A stretch of DNA of 64,000 nt from positions 2,486,660-2,550,659 of the forward strand of contig NZ_CP007441.1 of NCBI RefSeq assembly GCF_000590475.1. The letters run 5' to 3'. The notes under the pieces were generated by a model. The model saw nothing but the letters and a program-made list of their open reading frames with translations, did no database searches and was not told the origin of the DNA. Below, piece by piece: positions 44,539 through 52,613 of this stretch. Each line of letters begins with the position of its first letter. Position 1 is the first letter of the stretch. Source of the DNA: Stutzerimonas stutzeri. GTDB lineage: Bacteria > Pseudomonadota > Gammaproteobacteria > Pseudomonadales > Pseudomonadaceae. A program made the translations under genes and the position numbers.

Positions 44539-45204
44539 TCAGCGGCTCCACCCGAGCAACAACCCATGCAAGCGATCTAAATAAAGATAATCCAGCCACA
44601 CCGTCTGGTGCGCCATGACAATCAACCAGAACACTAGCTGGAATGAAAGCTTGCGAGTCTTGTGCCGGAGCAGTTGCTGCGCCAGCAACGCGCCCGGCCA
44701 GCCACCGAGCAGCGCGACCAGATGCAGCCGCGCCTCCGGCGTACGCCAGTCGCGGCGTATGGCGCTGCGCTTGTCGTGCCAATACAAACCGAAGGCCAGC
44801 AGACTCGCCAGCGCATAGATGACTAGCGGCCATTGCACCTCCTGCCGAGCCAACCGCATGATGCCCAGCGCAGGCAGCAGGCAGAGCAGTATCAGGACCG
44901 GGATCTTCAAGAAACGCTGACGAAGCGGCTCGTTACGCTGTGCAACGGGTGTGTGCCTTGCTGAGGATTTTTGGCGAATGGTCGGCTCGTCGAGGGAAAG
45001 CGTATCCAGACGGATATGCTCGGCACGCAAGCGCCCTCCCCGGTCGCGATCGACTACATACCACACCTGATCGCCCTGCACCGGTCGCCGCGCGCCGCGC
45101 ACAGCCGAGATATGGGCGAAGACCTCGTCACCGCCCTTATCAGGCCGGATGAAACCGAATCCCTTTTGGTCGTTCCAGGTTTTCAGCTGGCCGCGTATTT
45201 CCAT
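44539..45204 (-). CDS. Cold-shock domain / DUF1294 membrane fusion protein
   Basis: A 221-residue protein with an N-terminal cold-shock nucleic-acid-binding domain (about 1-66, with GQLKTWNDQKGFGFIRPDKGGDEVFAH carrying the RNP1-like KGFGFI and RNP2-like VFAH). A basic linker follows, then a DUF1294 membrane domain of about four helices (about 98-118, 124-142, 160-178, 188-205). The DUF1294 part shows YWHDKRSAIRRDWRTPEARLHLVALLGGWPGAL. This fusion is recurrent in proteobacteria; its role is unknown, and tethering RNA binding to the membrane is only a guess. Confidence 0.9.
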   Translation of the reverse strand: MEIRGQLKTWNDQKGFGFIRPDKGGDEVFAHISAVRGARRPVQGDQVWYVVDRDRGGRLRAEHIRLDTLSLDEPTIRQKSSARHTPVAQRNEPLRQRFLKIPVLILLCLLPALGIMRLARQEVQWPLVIYALASLLAFGLYWHDKRSAIRRDWRTPEARLHLVALLGGWPGALLAQQLLRHKTRKLSFQLVFWLIVMAHQTVWLDYLYLDRLHGLLLGWSR

Positions 45205-45293
45205 GCTGTAGAGGCTCGGTGGAAATCCAGCATTCTAATCGGGGATCGCGGCGTTTGTCCGAATGCCCTCTCAGACCATCAGCCTTAGCGTTA

Positions 45294-46124
45294 TCAGCCA
45301 GTGGCAGTGCTCCAGTCGATCAAGCTGAACTGCCAGGTCGCCAGAATGGCGATGCCGAAGATGATCCGGTACCAGGCGAATGCTGCGTAGCTATGGTTGC
45401 CGATGAATTTCAACAACGCTCGCACCGCCAACATCGCGAAGATGAACGAAGTGACAAAGCCGACCGCAAATACCGGAACGTCGCCTGACTGAAACAGATC
45501 GCGGTACTTATAGCCCGAGTAAACCGCGGCACCCACCATGGTCGGCATCGCCAGAAAAAAAGAAAACTCGGTCGCCGCCTTGCGAGACAGGCCAAATAAC
45601 AACCCGCCGATGATGGTGGCACCGGAACGTGACGTTCCTGGAATGAGTGCCAGACACTGTGCGCACCCGACCTTCAATGCGTGAGTCCAGTGCATGTCGT
45701 CGACCGTTTCCGCCTGGATGCGATGCGAACGTTTTTCAGCCCAGAGCATGACCACGCCACCGATTACCAGAGCAGTCGCTACGGTGATGGGGTTGAACAG
45801 GTACTCATGTATCAGATCAGCAAAGGTCACTCCCAGCACAACGGCTGGCAGAAACGCCACCAGCAGGTTCGCGGTGAACTTCTGCGCCTTCCGCTCCTTG
45901 GGAAGCCCGACCACGACATCGATGATCCTGCGCCGGTACTCCCAGACCACTGCCAGAATCGCGCCTAACTGAATGATGATGTTGAAGGCCAGTGCCCGCT
46001 CGCCGCCAAACCCGATCAGGTCGGCAACGATGATCTGGTGTCCGGTACTGGAGATCGGCAGAAACTCCGTGATGCCTTCGACCACACCGAGAAGCAACGC
46101 CTGAAAGACGACCCAGAAATCCAT
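45294..46124 (-). CDS. uppP: Undecaprenyl-diphosphatase
   Basis: Integral membrane phosphatase (BacA) that recycles the undecaprenyl carrier lipid for peptidoglycan and O-antigen synthesis; 276 residues with about eight helices. Both active-site signatures are present: EGITEFLPISSTGH near 16-29 and the GTSRSGAT segment near 165-172. ATG 46124 follows a GGGGA stretch; the longer upstream reading is not protein-like. Monocistronic. Confidence 0.96.
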   Translation of the reverse strand: MDFWVVFQALLLGVVEGITEFLPISSTGHQIIVADLIGFGGERALAFNIIIQLGAILAVVWEYRRRIIDVVVGLPKERKAQKFTANLLVAFLPAVVLGVTFADLIHEYLFNPITVATALVIGGVVMLWAEKRSHRIQAETVDDMHWTHALKVGCAQCLALIPGTSRSGATIIGGLLFGLSRKAATEFSFFLAMPTMVGAAVYSGYKYRDLFQSGDVPVFAVGFVTSFIFAMLAVRALLKFIGNHSYAAFAWYRIIFGIAILATWQFSLIDWSTATG

Positions 46125-46412
46125 CCAATCCCCAATAGCGGCGCAGACCACCGCATTTGAATATGCAACGAAGGTATATGTCAGATAGCCACTTAGGCGC
46201 TGTTCTGACTCGCTGGTGGCAAGTAAATTCAATCAGTCGAAGCGGCCATCCTTATCTTTTTTCCGCGGATGCCGACAAGCTATTCAACGGTGTAGCAAAG
46301 CCACCCACCGCCGCAGCACAACTGACCAAGGTAGACGCTGGCGCGGTGCTCCAACCCGAAGCCGCTACAACGAATAATAATCAGAAAAGCCTCAACAGGA
46401 GCTTACAAGCCG

Positions 46413-48047
46413 ATGAATCTGCTGCGAAATTTCCCTATCAGTAAACGCCTGTGGCTGATCCCGACGTTAGCGGTTGCGATGTTGTTCGTTCTCGGTCTGC
46501 TGATGATCCACCAAGTGCGGATCGACCTGTACAAAGGCAAGCAGGTCATGACCCAGAACATCGTCGAAACGGCGACGGGTATTCTCGGTTATTACCAACA
46601 GCTTGAGGCAAGCGGCACGCTAAACACGTCCGAAGCGCAGAAAGCGGCAATGGAACAGATTCGCCTGCTCCGCTACGGACATAACGACTACTTCTGGATC
46701 AATGACATGGGCCCGGTCATGCTCATGCACCCGATGAAACCTGAGCTCGAAGGCAAGAATCTTTCCAACGTGAAGGACCCGAACGGCAAAGAGCTGTTCA
46801 ACGAGATGGTCAAAGTCGCTCGCCTACAGGGAGCAGGCATCGTCGACTATCAGTGGGCGAAACCAGGCGAGGAAGATCCCGTACCGAAAATTTCCTACAT
46901 CGAACTGTTCAAGCCATGGGGCTGGATCATCGGCTCCGGCATCTACGTGGACGACGTAGAAGCAGAGTTCCTCCATTACCTTGTTCGTTTCTCCATCATT
47001 GGGCTGGTCATCGCTTCGCTGATGGCGCTGCTGGTCTCCATTCTCATCCGCAGTATCACCCGCCCGCTGCGCCACTCCATGCAGGCCATGGCCAACATAG
47101 CGAGCGGCGAAGCCGACCTTACGCGCAACCTCGACGTCTCGGGAAATGACGAGCTGACAACGCTGAGCCGCGACTTCAACATGTTTATCCAGAAGCTCCG
47201 TACGGTCATCGCTCAGCTGTTCGAAACCTCCGGTTCGCTGGCGAACTCGTCCAGCGATCTGGGAGGGCTAGCCGGTCGGACATACAACCAAAGCCAGCGG
47301 CAGTCCCAGCAAATGGAATTGGTCGCAACCGCGGTGAACGAGGTAACTTACGCGGTGCAGGAAGTGGCAAAAAATGCCGAGCAGGCATCGAACGAAGTCT
47401 GCGACGCGGAAAGGCAGGCCGGCTTGGGCCAACGCAATATCGAAGCAAGCCTGCAGCAGATAGACCAGCTGTCGACCACCATTGATAAAGCGGTCGGGGT
47501 GATCCAGTCCTTGGCCGACGAAACCACACAGATCGGTTCGGTGCTGGAAGTTATCGGATCGATCGCCGACCAAACCAACTTGCTCGCTCTGAACGCCGCG
47601 ATCGAAGCCGCTCGCGCCGGAGAACAGGGCCGCGGCTTTGCCGTTGTGGCTGATGAGGTTCGTTTGCTGGCACAGCGCACCCAAACCTCGACGGCAGAGA
47701 TCCACACGATGATCGAGCGGCTGCAGAAGAATTCGGGCGCAGCAGTTACAGTCATCATGGAAAGCAGTCGGGCCTCTCAGGCCACTGTCGAGCAGGCCAG
47801 CCAGGCCGGTGAAAGCCTCGGTCAAATAGCCCAGGCGCTGCGCAACCTGTCGGGCCTGAATGCCTCGATTGCCAGCGCTACCCTGCAGCAGACCCATGTC
47901 GTCGAAGACATCAACCAGAACGTCACTCAAGCAGCCGAGCTGGCACAGGAAAGCAGCCAGGCCGCTGAGCATTCGAGCGCAGCGAGCAAACAGCTCGACG
48001 AGTTGGCCGAACAATTGAATCGCCTGCTCAAGCAATTCAAGGTCTGA
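46413..48047 (+). CDS. Methyl-accepting chemotaxis protein with Cache sensor
   Basis: Chemoreceptor of 544 residues. Transmembrane helix 1 lies at about 11-31. The periplasmic single Cache domain (about 40-190) has YGHNDYFWINDMGPVMLMHP and PWGWIIGSGIYVDDV. Helix 2 is at about 190-212 and HAMP at about 213-265. The cytoplasmic signalling domain carries the hairpin tip EVIGSIADQTNLLALNAAIEAARAGEQGRGFAVVADEVR. No C-terminal CheR-binding pentapeptide is present. sCache receptors of this kind often bind short carboxylates, but the ligand here is unknown. A terminator follows. Confidence 0.95.
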   Translation: MNLLRNFPISKRLWLIPTLAVAMLFVLGLLMIHQVRIDLYKGKQVMTQNIVETATGILGYYQQLEASGTLNTSEAQKAAMEQIRLLRYGHNDYFWINDMGPVMLMHPMKPELEGKNLSNVKDPNGKELFNEMVKVARLQGAGIVDYQWAKPGEEDPVPKISYIELFKPWGWIIGSGIYVDDVEAEFLHYLVRFSIIGLVIASLMALLVSILIRSITRPLRHSMQAMANIASGEADLTRNLDVSGNDELTTLSRDFNMFIQKLRTVIAQLFETSGSLANSSSDLGGLAGRTYNQSQRQSQQMELVATAVNEVTYAVQEVAKNAEQASNEVCDAERQAGLGQRNIEASLQQIDQLSTTIDKAVGVIQSLADETTQIGSVLEVIGSIADQTNLLALNAAIEAARAGEQGRGFAVVADEVRLLAQRTQTSTAEIHTMIERLQKNSGAAVTVIMESSRASQATVEQASQAGESLGQIAQALRNLSGLNASIASATLQQTHVVEDINQNVTQAAELAQESSQAAEHSSAASKQLDELAEQLNRLLKQFKV

Positions 48048-48419
48048 GCCGACAAGCCTGAATTGTCGTCCGGCTTTGGATACAACGGTCGGCCCCCACG
48101 GGAACCGACCGTTTTATTTCGTTTGGCAATTGTGGCTTTTCGCCACAGGCGACGCGCCTCGCTCAATGAATAAAAATTTTCGGTGATAGGCATTTGAACG
48201 CTCTATAGCCCTTGAAAAACAAGGCGTTCGGCCAACGATTAATCCGTAAACCCGGGCTTAACTAATCCTATACTTTCGGCTAATTGCAAAAATTCTTCGC
48301 AATCCCGAACTCTCGATGTGACTTATCAGTCCTCTGTGTACATCAATGGATATGTAAGGCCAACGCCGGCAGCCTGGCGGCAGGCTCAATCCGATTTTGG
48401 TTATCACAAAAAGAGAGAC
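48048..48419. other. Intergenic region after the chemoreceptor gene
   Basis: About 370 bases with the chemoreceptor terminator at its left end; the remainder is relatively AT-rich, with no supported gene, and presumably carries the promoter of the next small gene. Confidence 0.5.
48084..48119 (+). terminator. Terminator after the chemoreceptor gene
   Basis: Stem AACGGTCGG/CCGACCGTT (48084-48092 with 48105-48113), followed by TTATTT. Confidence 0.82.
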
Positions 48420-48695
48420 ATGCCCATGAACAGCCCCCTTCGTTTCAACGACGCCCTTCTCATCACTGATCGCGCGTTCAAGCCGTTCCAGTGCGTCGCC
48501 TGGACGTTGCTGGAAGGCAATGGCGAACTCAGCATAACTGTCGTGGATGGCAGCGAATCTCGCACTGTTGGTCATTGCAAGTTTTCCAGCAGCGTCTATT
48601 CCGACCCGGTCAAGCTCGGCGAATCGTTGGAACAGGCACGCGCTGACTTGAGCCGCCAGGGTGTTCATCTCGCTCCCTGGCAGATGCCCGAGTAA
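48420..48695 (+). CDS. Small protein of unknown function (paralogue of 49153-49440)
   Basis: A 91-residue soluble protein of no family I recognise. It aligns end to end with the protein at 49153-49440: both carry S.YxDPVxLxxxLExARxxLSxxGVxLxxWxMP at the C-terminus and an N-terminal LxEAMxIxxxAFxP-like stretch (here FNDALLITDRAFKPF). The start at 48420 follows AAAAAGAGAGAC. Its own terminator lies downstream, so it is probably transcribed alone. Predicted as a compact alpha/beta fold by hydrophobic spacing only. Confidence 0.75.
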   Translation: MPMNSPLRFNDALLITDRAFKPFQCVAWTLLEGNGELSITVVDGSESRTVGHCKFSSSVYSDPVKLGESLEQARADLSRQGVHLAPWQMPE

Positions 48696-48716
48696 CGCAT
48701 CCGTTTCGAATGCACC

Positions 48717-48749
48717 AAGGCCCGGCGGCGTAAGCACCGGGCCTTTTTC
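48717..48749 (+). terminator. Terminator after the small-protein gene
   Basis: Stem AAGGCCCGG/CCGGGCCTT (48717-48725 with 48737-48745), followed by TTT. Confidence 0.85.
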
Positions 48750-48848
48750 ATTGCATTTACACGCCCCGCACTCACCGGCTCCGCTTACCGACTGATCCAT
48801 TCGTCTGTTTCACGGTCCCAGCAATAAGTGAATCGAGAGGAGCAAGCT

Positions 48849-49130
48849 ATGAAGGGTGCAGAAGCCTACGTCAATGACCAGTGGCACAGCAGCGGCCTGG
48901 CAAACCTGCCAGCGGGGGCCGAAGGCCATTGCATTACCTTGAAATTCGTAATCCCCCGGGACGCTCAATTCACTGGCCTGATCGTCCATGTCTGCGAGGT
49001 TGCACAGCGGCGGCTGAGCGAATTTTACAAGGACCGCAAGGTGACGCACAGGCCGGTAGAAGGTTCGGTCGTAGGGGATGGCAGCGGTGACGGTATAGAC
49101 CTTGTGTTCGATGTCGCCCCCGCGGAATGA
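48849..49130 (+). CDS. Small protein of unknown function
   Basis: A 93-residue soluble protein with no recognised domain. The coding call rests on a strong AGGAGCAAGCT ribosome-binding site before ATG 48849, consistent codon use and closeness (22 bases) to the next small gene. Recognisable stretches are DQWHSSGLANLPAG and VIHVCEVAQRRLSEFYKD-like IVHVCEVAQRRLSEFYKD. It is not obviously a paralogue of its two neighbours. Confidence 0.7.
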   Translation: MKGAEAYVNDQWHSSGLANLPAGAEGHCITLKFVIPRDAQFTGLIVHVCEVAQRRLSEFYKDRKVTHRPVEGSVVGDGSGDGIDLVFDVAPAE

Positions 49131-49152
49131 GCAATCACACCGGAGCATAACC

Positions 49153-49440
49153 ATGACCACTCAACGTATCGCACTCGACGAAGCCATGCGTATCAGTGAG
49201 ATGGCTTTTCTGCCCTGCCATGCAACTACGAAGGCAAATAATGACGACGCCAGCTTTTCGTTACGAGTGACCAACGCGGCTAGCGATGAACTGTTGTCGA
49301 TTCCCCATATCGCTCGTTCCCAATATGCAGATCCCGTTCATCTCGCCGGCCTGCTGGAAGAAGCGCGGCTACAACTCAGCAAAGATGGCGTGCCCCTGAG
49401 CGCATGGTCCATGCCTGCACAACCAGGCGTCACCTGGTAG
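49153..49440 (+). CDS. Small protein of unknown function (paralogue of 48420-48695)
   Basis: A 95-residue soluble protein starting at ATG 49153 with CGGAGCATAACC upstream. It shares the C-terminal pattern YADPVHLAGLLEEARLQLSKDGVPLSAWSMP with the 91-residue protein 730 bases upstream. The central strand region differs (KANNDDASFSLRVTN against EGNGELSITVVDG). It probably forms one transcript with the 93-residue gene before it and the DUF421 gene after it (25 bases away). Confidence 0.75.
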   Translation: MTTQRIALDEAMRISEMAFLPCHATTKANNDDASFSLRVTNAASDELLSIPHIARSQYADPVHLAGLLEEARLQLSKDGVPLSAWSMPAQPGVTW

Positions 49441-49465
49441 CGACACCATTGACCCGAGGCCATAA

Positions 49466-50158
49466 ATGACACCCTTCGATTGGCAGCGCATGCTGCTGGA
49501 CGATCTTCCATTGCTGTTCATCGCAGAAGTAGTGCTGCGGGCGTTTTTTGCTTTCGTTGCGGTGTTTCTGTTTCTGAAAATCAGCGGACGCCGGGGTATT
49601 CGGCAGCTATCGCTATTCGAGCTGGTGGTGATTCTCACACTGGGGTCTGCAGCAGGCGACGTCTCCTTCTATGAGGACGTGCCGCTGCTACCCATTGCGG
49701 CCGTGTTCGCGACCCTGCTACTGCTCTACCGGCTCACCGTCTTGATCATGACGCGCAGCGAGCGGTTGTCCAAATGGATGGAAGGCGAACCGGTCACTAT
49801 CATCGAGAATGGCCTGTACGAATTGCACAGCCTGAACCAATTGAACATCTCGTCCGATGAGTTCTTCATGGAATTACGTCAGCAAGGTGTTGAACACCTG
49901 GGCCAGGTGCGACTGGGCATTCTCGAGACCGATGGAGAAGTCAGCCTCTATTTCCACGAAGCCGAGTCGGTGCGCCCCGGCCTGTCCGTGCTGCCCAAAC
50001 AATTTCGGTCGATTTATCGGCAGGTGCCCTCCAGTGGGATGTACGCCTGCATGCGTTGCGGATATCCGCAGATTATCGAAACGCAGCAGGAGGCCACTTG
50101 TCCTCGTTGTCACCACCAGTATTGGAGCATTGCGTTGAGCAACCCACGCGTGCGCTGA
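49466..50158 (+). CDS. DUF421 membrane protein with C-terminal zinc-ribbon-like tail
   Basis: A YetF-like DUF421 protein of 230 residues. Three transmembrane helices (about 15-37, 46-64, 70-92) precede a cytoplasmic domain with SERLSKWMEGEPVTIIENG and the family stretch NISSDEFFMELRQQGV. The C-terminal 40 residues contain CMRCGYPQ...CPRCHH, two CxxC pairs that look like a zinc ribbon and are not part of the minimal DUF421 core. It follows a small unknown gene by 25 bases. Function is unknown; related proteins are linked to spore or envelope stress in Bacillus. Confidence 0.88.
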   Translation: MTPFDWQRMLLDDLPLLFIAEVVLRAFFAFVAVFLFLKISGRRGIRQLSLFELVVILTLGSAAGDVSFYEDVPLLPIAAVFATLLLLYRLTVLIMTRSERLSKWMEGEPVTIIENGLYELHSLNQLNISSDEFFMELRQQGVEHLGQVRLGILETDGEVSLYFHEAESVRPGLSVLPKQFRSIYRQVPSSGMYACMRCGYPQIIETQQEATCPRCHHQYWSIALSNPRVR

Positions 50159-50263
50159 CCTGCGGCGCGAACCCCCTCCCCTTGCATCGGTCACTAATAG
50201 AGACGGGCGCCGCGCTGCCCCTTGCCACGGCTGCCTTCTATTCCGCGATCCAGGAGCGTTCAC

Positions 50264-50428
50264 ATGATAGGCGACTACTCTTCGATAAATGACCATCTGG
50301 AAGCTGCACGCAGGCTCGCTGACAGCGCTGAAACCAAGGCGGACCCTGCCATCTATCGGGAAGCGATCGACGAACTGGTAGCCGCGATACGGTTACTGAT
50401 GCGCAACAGCCCGGAAAGCGAAGACTGA
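50264..50428 (+). CDS. Small acidic protein of unknown function
   Basis: A 54-residue protein, MIGDYSSINDHLEAARRLAD onward, that looks largely alpha-helical, with AGGAGCGTTCAC before ATG 50264. A longer reading from 50222 adds an Arg/Pro-rich stretch and lacks a ribosome-binding site. It may be co-transcribed with the DUF421 gene. No family recognised. Confidence 0.6.
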   Translation: MIGDYSSINDHLEAARRLADSAETKADPAIYREAIDELVAAIRLLMRNSPESED

Positions 50429-50482
50429 CCGTAAACCTCTTACTCGCCATCACGAGACGCGGGTTCATTCTGAAACGGGAGC

Positions 50483-50505
50483 GCGCAGACCGGATCGGTC
50501 TGCGC
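50483..50505. other. Hairpin upstream of the topoisomerase IB gene
   Basis: Stem GCGCAGACC/GGTCTGCGC with a 5-base loop, not followed by Ts on either strand. It lies 33 bases before the topoisomerase start and may shape its leader. Confidence 0.4.
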
Positions 50506-50537
50506 CATCAGGCTGTGCGTACCTCGAGGTGTTTCGC

Positions 50538-51641
50538 ATGCTGATTGATCAGGGCGGTGGAACTGCTCCGCCATTGGCAGCAGGTACTCGTCCGATACCG
50601 ACGGACGAGCGATCCGATACAGGCACGGCTCTGTGTCCTCCGCTTCCGGCCGATCTTCATTACGTTGACGATCACAGCCCTGGACTCAGTCGGCGAATAT
50701 TGAGGGGCAAATATGCCTACTTCCTGCCGACCGGGGAGCGCATTCGCGACGCGGCAGAGATCTCCCGGATCAACAAGTTGGCCATTCCTCCAGCTTATAC
50801 CGATGTCTGGATCTGCACCGATCCGCAGGGACATCTACAGGCTACCGGACGCGATGCCCGCGGTCGCAAGCAATACCGCTATCACCCCCGCTGGCGGGAA
50901 GTCCGGGACACCACCAAATATGAACGTCTTCTGGCATTCGGTGCAGCATTACCTAAGTTGCGAGCCCGCCTGGAGGAACATCTGGCCCTGCGCGGACTGC
51001 CGCGAGAGAAGGTCATGGCGCTGGTCGTGCAACTGCTCGAATCGACATTGATTCGTGTTGGCAACTCGCGCTATGCACGGGAAAACCGCTCCTATGGCCT
51101 GACTACATTGCGTACGCGTCATGTGGATGTGCACGGCGCCGCGATCCGCTTCCAGTTTCGAGGCAAGAGCGGTGTAAAGCATCAGGTCACGCTGAAAAAT
51201 CAGCGCCTGGCGCGGATCATGCGCCGCTGCATGGAGCTGCCCGGGCAGCATCTTTTTCAGTACCTGGACGAAGAAGGCTTACGCCGCCCGGTGAGCTCGA
51301 GTGACGTGAATCAGTTTATCCAGGACATGACCGGAGGTGACTTCACCGCCAAGGACTACCGCACCTGGGCCGGTAGCGCCCTAGCCTTGGAATACCTGCG
51401 CAAGCGTGAGTGGCAACCAAACACGGTCGCCCGTCGCAACTTGGTCGAGACGGTTACCCAGGTGTCCCGCCAGCTTGGCAACACCCCGGCCATTTGCCGC
51501 CAGTGCTACATCCACCCCGACGTACTACAGGCCTTCACTTCGGGGGAACTCGCCCAATTGCCCAAGGCTAGAAAGCGCAAATGGCTGAGCAGCGAGGAGG
51601 CCACCTTGTTGAGCTTTTTGGCCGAGCGCAATCCCACCTGA
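50538..51641 (+). CDS. DNA topoisomerase IB (poxvirus-like)
   Basis: Relaxes supercoiled DNA through a 3'-phosphotyrosyl intermediate; 367 residues. The N-terminal domain includes GKYAYFLPTGERIRDAAEISRINKLAIPPAYTDVWIC. The catalytic domain has RVGNSRYARENRSYGLTTLR, FRGKSGVKH (catalytic Lys), KDYRTWAGS (Arg), and Tyr324 in CRQCYIHPDVL as nucleophile. ATG 50538 has GAGGTG upstream; a GTG at 50529 is an alternative. Bacterial TopIB enzymes are accessory and scattered in distribution. Confidence 0.94.
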   Translation: MLIDQGGGTAPPLAAGTRPIPTDERSDTGTALCPPLPADLHYVDDHSPGLSRRILRGKYAYFLPTGERIRDAAEISRINKLAIPPAYTDVWICTDPQGHLQATGRDARGRKQYRYHPRWREVRDTTKYERLLAFGAALPKLRARLEEHLALRGLPREKVMALVVQLLESTLIRVGNSRYARENRSYGLTTLRTRHVDVHGAAIRFQFRGKSGVKHQVTLKNQRLARIMRRCMELPGQHLFQYLDEEGLRRPVSSSDVNQFIQDMTGGDFTAKDYRTWAGSALALEYLRKREWQPNTVARRNLVETVTQVSRQLGNTPAICRQCYIHPDVLQAFTSGELAQLPKARKRKWLSSEEATLLSFLAERNPT

Positions 51642-51657
51642 CGGCTTCGAACCGTGA

Positions 51658-52611
51658 TCAGCGGAAAAGCGACACTTGATTGCGACCCGCCGATTTCGAC
51701 CTATACATCGCGCTGTCAGCCCGCTCGATTAGTTGCGCATAGCCACTGGTGGGCTGACTGAGATCTGCGATACCGAGACTGACGCTAAAACGAATGCTTT
51801 GCCCTTCATGAAAGACTTCATGCGCCTCGATAGACTGCCGCAACCTTTCCGCGAAGGTCACCGCCCCCTCGCTGTCCGTATCCGGCAGCAACACCACGAA
51901 CTCCTCACCGCCGTAGCGCCCCGCAATGTCGGCGTCTCGCATGCTTTGCCGGATGAGCTCGGCGGCCTGCTGAATGACCGCATCGCCCGCCTGGTGGCCA
52001 TAGGTGTCATTGATCCGCTTGAAGTGATCTATATCGAACATCACCAGTGCGGCATTACGGTCGTAACGCCGGTGCCGGGCATAGTCCTGACGCAGCATTT
52101 CTTCCCAATGGCCGCGGTTGAACAAGCCCGTCAGGCGATCCGTGCTGGATAACCGCTGCAGCTCCAGGTTGGCCGCCTGTAGCTGGCGGCGGTTGATGGC
52201 CACATCGGTGACGTCGTAGATGATCAGGCAAATCTGTTCGATGTTTCCGCTGAGTCCCTTCAACGGCATCAGCGTGGTGTTTTGGTACATGAAGTCTTCC
52301 AGCCCTGTGATCGGCTGGTAATTCTTGAACCGTAACAAATAGGGGCGTTGCTCCCAGATGGTGAACGATGGTGTGCCAAGCGTGGCAACGTTCTCCACCT
52401 TGCGCCGAAACCACTGCTCATCGACTTCGGGAAACAGCTCGAAAAAAGATTTTTCTCTCGCCTCTTCAGGCAACCGTCCGGAGCGGTTTTCCATGAAGGT
52501 ATTCCACACATCGATGCGGTATTCGCGATCCAGGACCACAACACCGACGTCGATGCTCTGGACGATCGCCAGAAGCCAATGAAGTTCGCTCAGATTCATC
52601 GAGTCGGACAT
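51658..52611 (-). CDS. PAS-GGDEF diguanylate cyclase
   Basis: Predicted to make cyclic di-GMP; 317 residues, cytoplasmic. A PAS domain covers about 15-140 (VGVVVLDREYRIDVWNTFMENRSG). The GGDEF domain spans about 150-315 with DRLTGLFNRGHWEE, FDIDHFKRINDTYGHQAGD and an intact GGEEF active site near 233-237. No clear RxxD inhibitory site was seen upstream of it. Its start lies two bases after the stop of the response-regulator gene before it, so the two are co-transcribed and likely work together. Confidence 0.93.
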   Translation of the reverse strand: MSDSMNLSELHWLLAIVQSIDVGVVVLDREYRIDVWNTFMENRSGRLPEEAREKSFFELFPEVDEQWFRRKVENVATLGTPSFTIWEQRPYLLRFKNYQPITGLEDFMYQNTTLMPLKGLSGNIEQICLIIYDVTDVAINRRQLQAANLELQRLSSTDRLTGLFNRGHWEEMLRQDYARHRRYDRNAALVMFDIDHFKRINDTYGHQAGDAVIQQAAELIRQSMRDADIAGRYGGEEFVVLLPDTDSEGAVTFAERLRQSIEAHEVFHEGQSIRFSVSLGIADLSQPTSGYAQLIERADSAMYRSKSAGRNQVSLFR

Positions 52612-52613
52612 GC

